Of a stretch of DNA of 64,000 bases, positions 51,716 through 59,047 are shown in pieces (position 1 is the first letter of the stretch; every line of letters begins with the position of its first letter). Origin of the DNA: Hymenobacter aerilatus (GTDB lineage: Bacteria > Bacteroidota > Bacteroidia > Cytophagales > Hymenobacteraceae); assembly GCF_022921095.1 (NCBI RefSeq), contig NZ_CP095053.1:1716501-1780500 (forward strand), read 5' to 3'. The translations under genes were made by a program, and so were the position numbers. A model generated the notes under the pieces. The model was not told the DNA's origin, made no database searches, and was given only the letters and a program-made list of their open reading frames with translations.

Positions 51716-52573
51716 ATGCTTAGTTCTACCCCTGATACTGACCTTATTTATGTGATTGAGGATGACAGCACCACTGCCACCATCACAAGAATTCTACTGG
51801 AAAAAGCCCTGACCAACAGCCGGGTTCAACTCTATGGCAACGGGCAGCAGGCCCTTGACCACCTAACTGCTGCGCGCCAGCATAGTACGGCTTCGATGCC
51901 CAGCCTTATTCTGCTGGATTTGAACATGCCACTCATGGATGGCTGGGAATTTTTGGATGCGTGCAACCACCTAACAGTAGGCGAGCCAGTGTGCATTATG
52001 GTGCTCACCTCTTCTATCAATCCGGAAGACCGGGCCCGAGCGGCCGGCTATCAAAATGTGGCTGGTTTTTTCAGTAAGCCTCTGGATGCGCGGACCATCG
52101 AGCGTATCCTGCGACTGCGCCGGTCTGCTAGCGGACCTACCCAGCGCACTGCCGCCGGCACCGAGGCCACTCTGCACCACCTCATGTATCAGAGCCGGGC
52201 TACTGCGCCCATGGGCGATGCTGAGCTTACGCAACTGCTCACACAGTCGCGGGCGTTCAACGCGGCCCACAACCTCACGGGAATTCTTCTCTACAGCCAA
52301 GGTAACATCATACAGTTGCTAGAAGGACCGGAAACTGGTGTGCGCACAGTCTTCACCCGTATTGTGCGAGATGCCCGTCATACCGGCATCATCAAGTTGG
52401 CGGATGGTCCCGTTGGGCAGCGGTTGTTTGCGCAATGGACCATGGGATTTCGTACCGCTACTCCTACCGACTTTGCCACCTTCCTAGGCTATATCAACCC
52501 GGAGCACACCGAGCGTCTGTCCCTTAACGACCCCGACCTGCAAGACTTGCTGGTCACTTTTGCGACTGCATAG
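51716..52573 (+). CDS. receiver-BLUF fusion photoreceptor
   Basis: 285 residues. The N-terminal receiver (1-130) has EDD 15-17, phospho-acceptor Asp68 in LILLDLNMPLMDGWEFLDA, Thr98 and Lys121 (FFSKPLD). A short linker leads to a BLUF flavin domain (about 152-245) with the full set of photocycle residues: Tyr158 and Ser160 (LMYQSRA), Asn182 (FNAAHNLTG), Gln200 (IIQLLEG), Trp241 and Met243 (AQWTMGF). RDARH at 218-222 is also family-typical. So blue light and phosphorylation are joined in one soluble protein with no DNA-binding or enzymatic output. Confidence 0.93.
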   Translation: MLSSTPDTDLIYVIEDDSTTATITRILLEKALTNSRVQLYGNGQQALDHLTAARQHSTASMPSLILLDLNMPLMDGWEFLDACNHLTVGEPVCIMVLTSSINPEDRARAAGYQNVAGFFSKPLDARTIERILRLRRSASGPTQRTAAGTEATLHHLMYQSRATAPMGDAELTQLLTQSRAFNAAHNLTGILLYSQGNIIQLLEGPETGVRTVFTRIVRDARHTGIIKLADGPVGQRLFAQWTMGFRTATPTDFATFLGYINPEHTERLSLNDPDLQDLLVTFATA

Positions 52574-52590
52574 GGTAGCCCTCCGGGAAA

Positions 52591-53052
52591 TCAGCTGTTC
52601 TCAGCGGCTTTTATTCGCGCATCAAACCGGAATTCCTCGCGTCTCACAATCTGCACCTTCCGAAACTCGGGGTGACGGGCGTTGAGGATATAGTTAAACT
52701 CCTGCGGCACAATAGATGAAGGCACGCGCAGCACGGCGGCGCGGCGGGCAGCGTACCACGCTTCGCCTAGGGGCTGACACACGGCGTAGCGGCTGGCCCG
52801 CTCCCAATCGGGCGGCAACTGGTCCAAGGTGATTTCCTCGATCAGCAAGTCATCGGGAATCTCAATGACGAGCACGCTGAACTGGTCGTTGAGGCCCTCG
52901 CCACCGCGATGCACCACGTTTTCAAGGCAAGCCAACGCCCGGCTGGCGGCGGTGTAGATAACGAAGCGGTCCTGGTAGTTCCAACGGGCTCGGCGTCCGG
53001 AGGCAAACAGGTCGTCGGCGTATTTGGTGAGGCAGATGCGGTAGACGTGCAC
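52591..53052 (-). CDS. RES-domain toxin (NAD+-degrading)
   Basis: 153 residues from GTG 53052. RES fold: MHVYRICLTKYAD with the first conserved Arg, RRARWNYQDRF, the family Glu in ALACLENVVHRG, and the Ser in VPSSIVPQEFNYILN, the R-E-S triad for which the domain is named. Known RES toxins deplete cellular NAD+ by glycohydrolysis or phosphorolysis. It starts 3 bp after the antitoxin stop, so expression is coupled. Full length, no sign of decay. Confidence 0.92.
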   Translation of the reverse strand: MHVYRICLTKYADDLFASGRRARWNYQDRFVIYTAASRALACLENVVHRGGEGLNDQFSVLVIEIPDDLLIEEITLDQLPPDWERASRYAVCQPLGEAWYAARRAAVLRVPSSIVPQEFNYILNARHPEFRKVQIVRREEFRFDARIKAAENS

Positions 53053-53055
53053 GGC

Positions 53056-53502
53056 TTAGCTTAGGTCGCCGTAGGCAATGCGCGTCAGCTCTTCCTCTAC
53101 CAGATCAATACCGCCGCTGGTTTCGAGCAGGCGCAGGGGCACTTCCTGGTCGAGGCCGTGAGCGGGCTTATCCAGCCAGCGCAGGAAGGCCGCAGCTTCG
53201 CCGAACACCTCTACTCCGAGTTGGTAGAGCGCAATGATTTTCAGGGTTTTCTCGCTGGCCGTGGCGCTTAGGGGCTTATTTTCCTGGGAGTAGCTGCGCA
53301 GCGTTTTGGTCGACAAGTCATACACAGCTTCGAGCTGGCTGGCTGGCCAATGGTACGCTTCAGCTACCTCGAAGGCCGTAGCGGCCGGAATACCTTTGCG
53401 GGCCGTCATCACCAGGGCAAAAGAATCCTGGCTGGTGAGTTTCCAGGCGGCCCACTTCACGGAGCGGGATTTTTGATGGGATGGACGAGCAGCGGCAGTC
53501 AT
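53056..53502 (-). CDS. Xre/MbcA/ParS-type antitoxin
   Basis: 148 residues. The N-terminal half holds a Xre-like helix-turn-helix region (GIPAATAFEVAEAYHWPASQ and DLSTKTLRSYSQENKPLSA). The C-terminal DUF2384 (MbcA/ParS toxin-binding) domain has IALYQLGVEVFGEAAAFLRW, LDKPAHGLDQEVPLRLL and TSGGIDLVEEELTRIAYG. It neutralises the RES toxin and should repress the operon through the operator at 53529-53567. Start ATG 53502. Confidence 0.92.
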   Translation of the reverse strand: MTAAARPSHQKSRSVKWAAWKLTSQDSFALVMTARKGIPAATAFEVAEAYHWPASQLEAVYDLSTKTLRSYSQENKPLSATASEKTLKIIALYQLGVEVFGEAAAFLRWLDKPAHGLDQEVPLRLLETSGGIDLVEEELTRIAYGDLS

Positions 53503-53528
53503 GGCGTAGCAGAAAATAATTCCCGAAG

Positions 53529-53567
53529 ATGGGAAATATTTCTCACTAACGTGGAAATATTTCCCAT
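53529..53567. promoter_or_regulatory. tandem palindromic operator of toxin-antitoxin operon
   Basis: Two copies of GGAAATATTTC(C/T), at 53532-53543 and 53553-53564, have centres 21 bp apart, two helical turns. Together they also form a larger palindrome with 13-bp exact arms (ATGGGAAATATTT, 53529-53541 with 53555-53567). It lies 27-65 bp upstream of the antitoxin ATG, over the expected promoter. Confidence 0.8.
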
Positions 53568-53688
53568 AGTTTCCTGTCAGTCTCTCTTACACTTCCTAAC
53601 CAGCGCTTCATTGGCTGTTCACGGAAGAGGTAGCACCTTGGCTGCCATAGTTCAACGGTCTTGGCCGTCTTCATGCAACCCTACCCTC

Positions 53689-54294
53689 ATGTCTCTACTC
53701 GTGCTGGTGCGCCACGGCCAATCGGTTTCCAACCTGCAAAACGTCTTCACGGGCAGCCTTGACGTAGCCCTGACGCCCAAAGGGGAAGAGGAAGCCCAGG
53801 AAACTGCCGCTAAGCTCCGCGGCTTTCACTTCGATACGGCGTTCTGCTCCGACATGCTTCGCGCCCGGCGCACCCTCGACATTATGCTGCGCCAGCTGGG
53901 TCAGGCCGATATTCCGACGCACTACAACGCCGCCCTGAACGAGCGCTACTACGGTGATTTGCAAGGCCTCAACAAAGCGGCTACGGTGCAGCAATACGGC
54001 CAGGAGCAGGTAGACCAGTGGCGCCGCAGCTACGATGTAGCCCCGCCCGGCGGCGAGAGCCTGCACCAGACTCAGGACCGGGTAGTGGCCTATTACGAAC
54101 AGGCTATTGTGCCCCCGCTGCGCCACGGCCAGCACGTGCTGGTAGTAGCGCACGGCAACTCGCTGCGGGCCCTCCGCATGTACCTAGAGCATTTTTCGGC
54201 TGAGCATGTGAAGGGCTTGGAAATTCCGACCGGCGGCGCCCGCGTCTACGAGCTGGACAGCGCGCTCCACATCAAAGAAATGCGCGACTTATAA
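53689..54294 (+). CDS. gpmA: 2,3-bisphosphoglycerate-dependent phosphoglycerate mutase
   Basis: 201 residues from ATG 53689; a long upstream extension of the frame overlaps the antitoxin gene and was rejected. The phospho-His motif is LVLVRHGQSVSNLQN, with DVALTPKGEEEAQ, the catalytic Glu in ALNERYYGDLQGLNK and the second His in VLVVAHGNSLRALRMYLE. It interconverts 3- and 2-phosphoglycerate. It is slightly shorter than the E. coli enzyme, as usual in Bacteroidota. Confidence 0.94.
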   Translation: MSLLVLVRHGQSVSNLQNVFTGSLDVALTPKGEEEAQETAAKLRGFHFDTAFCSDMLRARRTLDIMLRQLGQADIPTHYNAALNERYYGDLQGLNKAATVQQYGQEQVDQWRRSYDVAPPGGESLHQTQDRVVAYYEQAIVPPLRHGQHVLVVAHGNSLRALRMYLEHFSAEHVKGLEIPTGGARVYELDSALHIKEMRDL

Positions 54295-54330
54295 AAGAAC
54301 GTCATGCTGCGCAGCATGACATTCTTTTAT
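54291..54330. terminator. bidirectional terminator, 20-bp palindrome overlapping gpmA stop
   Basis: 54291-54310 and 54311-54330 are complements with a single transition and no loop; each end is A/T rich (ATAAAAGAAC / ATTCTTTTAT). It overlaps the gpmA stop codon and lies 3 bp from the stop of convergent holA. Its core GTCATGCTGC is related to the interspersed repeats. Confidence 0.85.
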
Positions 54331-54333
54331 AAC

Positions 54334-55392
54334 CTACCCTACCACCGCCTGCAAGGGTACGGGGTGCAGAATCAGCCACACTAGCTCGCGCAGGATTTCG
54401 CCATCGCTCATCGAGCCTGAGTCGATGCCTTTGCTCTGGGCATCGGCGCGGCGGATGAGGTGGATGATGGCGCGGGTGCGCTCGGGTGTGAAGACCTTGA
54501 GGCCTGTTTGATAGTCTTTACGGGCAAAGGTGCTTTTCAGACCTAGGCGCGTCCAGTCGGCGTCAGTGGGATTGGGTAGCTGGTGCAGGGCCAACAAACG
54601 CGAGAAGTAGTTGAACAGCAGCGTGAGGTTGGGAATCAGCGGGCTGGCCTTGGGGTTGGCCTCGAAGTAGAGTAGGATGCGGTTAGCCTTCAGCACATCG
54701 CGGCGGATGAGGGCACTTTGCAGCTCGAAGATGTTGTATTCCTTGCTGATACCCACCATTTTCTGCACCAGGTCGTCATCAATAGGCTGGCCGGCGGGTA
54801 GGTTCAGCAGCATCTTATCCACCTCGTTGATCAGCCGGCTCAGGTCGGTGCCGATGTACTCGGCCAGCATGGCGGTGGCCTGAGGCGTGATTTGCTGACC
54901 CTTGCTGCGCACGTAGGCCGTCAGCCAGGCGGGCACTTGGTTATCGTAGAGGCGGTTGCTAGTGAGCACAACTGCCCGGGTGTCTTTGGCGGCCAGTAGC
55001 TTGCCCAGCTTCTTGCGCGAGTCGAGGGTTTTGTGCTTATAGCAGAGCACTAGCACCGTACTAGGCAGCGGATTCTTGAGGTAGGCCTCTAGAAACGGCC
55101 ACGCCTTCTCGCTTTCCAGATCAGCTACGGCCTGGGCTTCCTTCACTAGCACCACCGAGCGCTCGGCCATCATCGGAAAGCGCCGCGCTTGGTTCAGGAT
55201 ACCCGCCACATCGGTATCCTTGCCGTACAGTATCACTTGATTGAACCCCCGCTCGTGCTCGGCCAAAGCGGTTTGCTCGATGATGTCGGCCACGTGGTCG
55301 ATGTAGTACGGCTCCTCGCCTTGCAACACGTACACGGGCTGAAACTGCCGCTGGCGCAGCTGGGCCAGCACTTCGTCGGTAGATAGCGTCAA
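54334..55392 (-). CDS. holA: DNA polymerase III subunit delta
   Basis: About 352 residues if translation starts at TTG 55392 (reading [20 protein letters not shown]). The frame stays open to 55485, but that extension is Cys-rich and lies in a repeat, so it is probably untranslated. Motifs: [20 protein letters not shown], an ATPase-like core with [20 protein letters not shown] and [17 protein letters not shown], and a C-terminal helical collar ending near [10 protein letters not shown]. It loads the beta clamp. The -7 element is at 55501-55494 on the minus strand. Confidence 0.88.
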   Translation of the reverse strand: MTLSTDEVLAQLRQRQFQPVYVLQGEEPYYIDHVADIIEQTALAEHERGFNQVILYGKDTDVAGILNQARRFPMMAERSVVLVKEAQAVADLESEKAWPFLEAYLKNPLPSTVLVLCYKHKTLDSRKKLGKLLAAKDTRAVVLTSNRLYDNQVPAWLTAYVRSKGQQITPQATAMLAEYIGTDLSRLINEVDKMLLNLPAGQPIDDDLVQKMVGISKEYNIFELQSALIRRDVLKANRILLYFEANPKASPLIPNLTLLFNYFSRLLALHQLPNPTDADWTRLGLKSTFARKDYQTGLKVFTPERTRAIIHLIRRADAQSKGIDSGSMSDGEILRELVWLILHPVPLQAVVG

Positions 55393-55493
55393 AGGGAAAG
55401 TTGTGAAAGGTGAAGCTGTGAACTTGGGGCGTGTCGCGGCAGGAAGCGCTGAAACGCAACAGCAGCAAACTGCGCATAAAGACAATTCTACTG

Positions 55494-55501
55494 CAAAGGT
55501 A
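55494..55501 (-). promoter_or_regulatory. -7 promoter element of holA
   Basis: On the minus strand TACCTTTG is a perfect match. It is back to back with the tyrS element at 55515, with 13 bp between the two. Confidence 0.6.
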
Positions 55502-55514
55502 CCATTGTCCTTTC

Positions 55515-55522
55515 TACCTTTG
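55515..55522 (+). promoter_or_regulatory. -7 promoter element of tyrS
   Basis: TACCTTTG, a perfect match, lies 57 bp before the chosen TTG start at 55580. Confidence 0.6.
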
Positions 55523-55579
55523 TACTATTCGTTGTGCAGCGTTTTTCCTTCACAACTTCACGACTTCACACCTTCACTC

Positions 55580-56875
55580 TTGAATTTAATAGACGAACTC
55601 CGCTGGCGGGGCATGTTTCACGACATGATGCCCGGTACTGAAGAGCACCTGAGCACCGGCCAGCCCGTGACGGGCTATATCGGCTTCGACCCCACGGCGC
55701 CGTCGTTGCACATTGGCAACCTGGCTACCATTATGCTGCTGGTGCACTTGCAGCGTGCTGGCCACCGCCCCGTGGCGCTGGTAGGCGGCGCTACCGGCAT
55801 GATTGGCGACCCGTCGGGTAAATCGGCCGAGCGCAATCTACTGGATGAAACGACCCTGCGTGCCAACCAGGCTGGTATTCGGGCGCAGCTGGAGAAGTTT
55901 CTGGATTTCTCGGAAGGCCCTACCGGCGCCCGCGTGGTGAACAACTACGACTGGTTCAAGGAAATCGGCTTCCTGCAATTTCTGCGCGACGTGGGCAAGC
56001 ACCTCACGGTGAACTACATGATGGCAAAAGATTCGGTGAAGCGCCGTATCAGCGGAAACGAAGAATCTGGTGCCGATGGCCTGAGCTATACGGAATTCAG
56101 CTACCAGCTCTTGCAGGGCTACGACTTCTTCCACCTCTACGAAACGCTAGGTACTACCCTGCAAATGGGTGCTTCAGACCAGTGGGGCAACATCACTACC
56201 GGCACGGAGCTCATTCGGCGCATGACTAACGGTGATGCCAAGGCCTACGCTCTGACTGGCCAGCTCATCACCAAGGCCGATGGCACCAAGTACGGCAAGA
56301 GCGAAACCGGCACCGTATGGCTCGACCCTACAATGACGTCGCCCTACCAGTTCTACCAGTTTTTCCTAAATTCTGCCGACGCCGATGCGCCCCGCCTCAT
56401 CCGTGTATTTACGCTGTTGAGTCAAGAGGAAATTGAGGCGCTGGAAGCCGAGCACGCCCAGGCGCCCCACCTGCGCACCCTGCAAAAAGCCTTGGCCAAA
56501 GCTGTGACCGTCCGGGTACATAGCGAAGCGGCCTACGAGGCGGCTCTGGCTGCCTCGCAAGTCCTGTTTGGCGGCGGCGACTTGGCTACGCTTGACGAGG
56601 CTACTCTGCTGGACGTATTTGCCGGCGTACCGCACGTGGAGGTGAACCGGACCGACCTGGCCGACCTAGATGCCCTGACTCTGTTGAGTACAGCTACCAA
56701 CGGCGCCATCTTCGCCAGTAAGGGTGAGGCGCGCAAAATGGTGCAGAACAATGGCGTGAAAATCAACCGGCAGAAAGTCGCTCTCGACCAGTCGGCCACG
56801 GCGGTGCCTGCCCTACTCGACAAGTATCTGGTAGCCCAGAAGGGCAAGAGCTATTTCCTCATCAAACTCGTCTGA
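55580..56875 (+). CDS. tyrS: tyrosyl-tRNA synthetase
   Basis: 431 residues from TTG 55580 ([18 protein letters not shown]), which gives the usual family length and N terminus. Upstream in-frame codons lie across the promoter. Class I synthetase: [20 protein letters not shown] holds HIGH-equivalent [15 protein letters not shown] sequence [15 protein letters not shown] follows, and the KMSKS loop is [12 protein letters not shown]. The C-terminal S4 domain (about 365-431) has [18 protein letters not shown]. Activates tyrosine for protein synthesis. Confidence 0.96.
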   Translation: MNLIDELRWRGMFHDMMPGTEEHLSTGQPVTGYIGFDPTAPSLHIGNLATIMLLVHLQRAGHRPVALVGGATGMIGDPSGKSAERNLLDETTLRANQAGIRAQLEKFLDFSEGPTGARVVNNYDWFKEIGFLQFLRDVGKHLTVNYMMAKDSVKRRISGNEESGADGLSYTEFSYQLLQGYDFFHLYETLGTTLQMGASDQWGNITTGTELIRRMTNGDAKAYALTGQLITKADGTKYGKSETGTVWLDPTMTSPYQFYQFFLNSADADAPRLIRVFTLLSQEEIEALEAEHAQAPHLRTLQKALAKAVTVRVHSEAAYEAALAASQVLFGGGDLATLDEATLLDVFAGVPHVEVNRTDLADLDALTLLSTATNGAIFASKGEARKMVQNNGVKINRQKVALDQSATAVPALLDKYLVAQKGKSYFLIKLV

Positions 56876-56877
56876 AC

Positions 56878-57082
56878 CACGGATTCTGGCGGATTTCTCG
56901 AATGACAAGGATTTTGTAGTCGGTTCTGTGTGGTCTTTCAGAGTCTCTGCCGAGTAGCACATCCAGTTGCTAATTCGTACCAGGCTAGCTATTACAAGTA
57001 AAAGAGCCCGGCTTTTCAGCCGGGCTCTTTCATTAATCATCCACAAAATCCGACGAATCCGATATATCTGCCAGAATCCGTG
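56878..57082. repeat. 205-bp outer inverted repeat enclosing a terminator
   Basis: CACGGATTCTGGC (56878-56890) and GCCAGAATCCGTG (57070-57082) are exact complements, with further imperfect pairing inward (GGATTTTGT / ACAAAATCC). It fills the tyrS-to-histone-like spacer exactly, starting 2 bp after the tyrS stop and ending 1 bp before the histone-like stop. The strong hairpin at 57001 is nested inside. Confidence 0.75.
57001..57030. terminator. bidirectional intrinsic terminator
   Basis: AAAGAGCCCGGCT (57001-57013) and AGCCGGGCTCTTT (57018-57030) form a perfect 13-bp stem with a TTTC loop and A/T ends on both sides, between convergent tyrS and the histone-like gene. Confidence 0.9.
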
Positions 57083-57083
57083 A

Positions 57084-57323
57084 TTACTTTTTCTTAGCTG
57101 GAGCAGCTTTCTTGGCAGCAGGAGCGGCAGGGGCTGCCTTGCTTTCTGAAGCCGAGTTCTTAGCGTTCTGTACTTCTGTGCGGATTTCCTGGGCCAGGTT
57201 TTTCAGCTCCTGCATGCCTTTGCGTACACGCGTGCCGGCAGCCGAGTTTTGCTTGTCGTAGAACTTTTCGAAGTCGCCTTCCAGAGACATTACCAGGTCC
57301 TTCAATTTGCTGAAATTGCTCAT
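57084..57323 (-). CDS. histone H1-like DNA-binding protein
   Basis: 79 residues. The N-terminal helical part (MSNFSKLKDLVMSLEGDFEK, VRKGMQELKNLAQEIRTEV) is that of the Bacteroidota histone-H1/Hc1-like family, followed by an Ala/Pro/Lys tail (SESKAAPAAPAAKKAAPAKKK-like, Lys-rich). It probably coats and compacts DNA as a nucleoid protein. It is short, highly basic at the C terminus and monocistronic. TATTTG-type elements about 70 bp upstream may form the promoter. Confidence 0.85.
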   Translation of the reverse strand: MSNFSKLKDLVMSLEGDFEKFYDKQNSAAGTRVRKGMQELKNLAQEIRTEVQNAKNSASESKAAPAAPAAKKAAPAKKK

Positions 57324-57511
57324 TTGAGAGAGGTTTTAGGGGTGTGGAATATATTGATTGAACGGCCCTAATATACTGGGATTTCAAATACAAGCAATAC
57401 TTCACTTTTTTTTCAAAAGGCCCTTAGGTGCCTCGTAGAGGCATTTTCCTCTAATTTCATCCCCTATCCGCGGTCAACTACAGCATTCATCCACTTAGAT
57501 TAATGCAAAAA

Positions 57512-57547
57512 ACAAGGCCCGCGAATCGAGTGATTCGCGGGCCTTGT
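57512..57547 (-). terminator. intrinsic terminator of SPT-like gene
   Basis: ACAAGGCCCGCGAATC (57512-57527) and GATTCGCGGGCCTTGT (57532-57547) form a perfect 16-bp stem with a 4-nt loop; on the minus strand TTTTTT follows directly. It is 26 bp after the stop. Confidence 0.95.
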
Positions 57548-57572
57548 GTAGAAAACACAACCGTAAGAGCGG

Positions 57573-58814
57573 CTATTCGGCCGGCAGTTGGGCTTTCGAA
57601 TACAGCCCTTTATCAAGCTTTTCGGCCATGGCTTCGAAAGCACGAATAGTTTCGTCTACGTCGGCCAGCGAGTGCATAGCCGTCGGAATCAGGCGGAGCA
57701 TGATAACGCCCTTCGGCACCACCGGATACACCACAATAGAGCAGAAAATGCCGTAATTCTCTCGTAGATCGAAGGTTATCTGGGTAGCATCCGATATTTC
57801 GCCGTTCAGGAACACGGGCGTTACCGGCGACTGGGTAGTCCCTAGGTTGAAGCCTTTTTCGCGCAAACCGGTTTGCAGGGCGCGTACCACAGTCCAGAGG
57901 TTGTCTTTCAGCTCGGGCTTGGTGCGCAGCAGTTCTAGGCGCTTCAGGGCACCTACTACCAGCGGCATGGGGAGGGATTTGGCGAAAATCTGGCTCCGCA
58001 TGTTGTAGCGCAAATATTCAATTACCGTTTCCTCGCCGCCTACGAAAGCGCCAATGCTGGCCATAGACTTCGCAAACGTCGAAAAATATAGGTCGATGCC
58101 GTCCTGCACGCCCTGTTCTTCGCCCGTACCGGCACCCGTAGCACCCATCGTACCGAAGCCGTGGGCGTCGTCAACGAACAGGCGGAACTCGTATTTTTCC
58201 TTCAGGGCGATAATTTCTTTCAGCTTGCCCATGTTGCCCGACATGCCGAATACGCCTTCGGTAATCACCAGAATGCCGCCGCCGGTTTCGTCGGTGAGGC
58301 GCTTGGCGCGCTCCAGCTGCTTTTCCAGGTTTTCGATGTTGTTATGCGGGTACACAAAGCGCTTGCCTTGGTGCAGGCGCACGCCATCAATAATGCAGGC
58401 GTGCGACTCGGCGTCGTACACAATGGCGTCGTGGCGGTTCACAATGGCGTCGATAATCGACACCACGCCCTGGTAGCCAAAGTTGAGCAGCATTACGTCG
58501 GGCTTCTTGATGAAGTCGGCCAGCTCGCTTTCCAGCTGTTCGTGTAGGTTGGAGTTGCCGCTCATGATGCGGGCACCCATGGGGAGGGCCATACCATACT
58601 GGGCGGCGCCGTCTACGTCGGCCTGACGTACTTCGGGGTGGTTGGCCAGGCCCAGGTAGTTATTGAGGCTCCAGGTGAGTACCTCCTTACCGCGAAAAAT
58701 CATGCGGGGCTTGATTTCGCCTTCCAGTTTGGGAAATGTGAAATAGCCGTGCGCGTAGTGCGAGTGGCTGCCCAGCGGGCCGCGGTTGGCGGCTATCTTG
58801 TTGAAAAGATCCAC
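57573..58814 (-). CDS. alpha-oxoamine synthase (serine palmitoyltransferase / cysteate acyltransferase-like)
   Basis: 413 residues from GTG 58814 (DLFNKIAANRGPLGS). Fold-type I PLP enzyme of the AONS/KBL/SPT family: SLNNYLGLANHPEV near residue 50, YGMALPMGARIMSGN, DAIVYDAESHACIIDGVRL (PLP-stacking His), LFVDDAHGFGTMGATG (Asp, His) and the Schiff-base Lys in FSTFAKSMASIGAFVGG. These enzymes condense an amino acid with an acyl-CoA. In Bacteroidota this subtype has been tied to sphingolipid or sulfonolipid (capnine) formation; KBL is less likely. The exact substrate cannot be read from the sequence. Confidence 0.85.
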   Translation of the reverse strand: MDLFNKIAANRGPLGSHSHYAHGYFTFPKLEGEIKPRMIFRGKEVLTWSLNNYLGLANHPEVRQADVDGAAQYGMALPMGARIMSGNSNLHEQLESELADFIKKPDVMLLNFGYQGVVSIIDAIVNRHDAIVYDAESHACIIDGVRLHQGKRFVYPHNNIENLEKQLERAKRLTDETGGGILVITEGVFGMSGNMGKLKEIIALKEKYEFRLFVDDAHGFGTMGATGAGTGEEQGVQDGIDLYFSTFAKSMASIGAFVGGEETVIEYLRYNMRSQIFAKSLPMPLVVGALKRLELLRTKPELKDNLWTVVRALQTGLREKGFNLGTTQSPVTPVFLNGEISDATQITFDLRENYGIFCSIVVYPVVPKGVIMLRLIPTAMHSLADVDETIRAFEAMAEKLDKGLYSKAQLPAE

Positions 58815-59047
58815 GAAGGAACGGGTTTAGTGTGTGAAAAACAGACGGGTATTGCCAGTGCAGAACGCGCCTAAGAAGACAAAGTTAACTAAAAAGCAAA
58901 AGTAGGGTCCGGCCCGGTGGCGTCCAACTGATTTGCGTCAGCTGCACCCGCTTTTTTGAGTAGGCAGAAAAGGTGTTTCTTTGGCGTAAACTGCGCTGCT
59001 CAGGAGGACATAAATCACCCACTAGCACCTCCCCACCCCACCCCTAT

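Noticed and set aside
53350..53688. N-terminal extension of gpmA
   Set aside because: It overlaps the antitoxin gene and operator on the other strand, and the family starts at the LVRHG strand; ATG 53689 is used.
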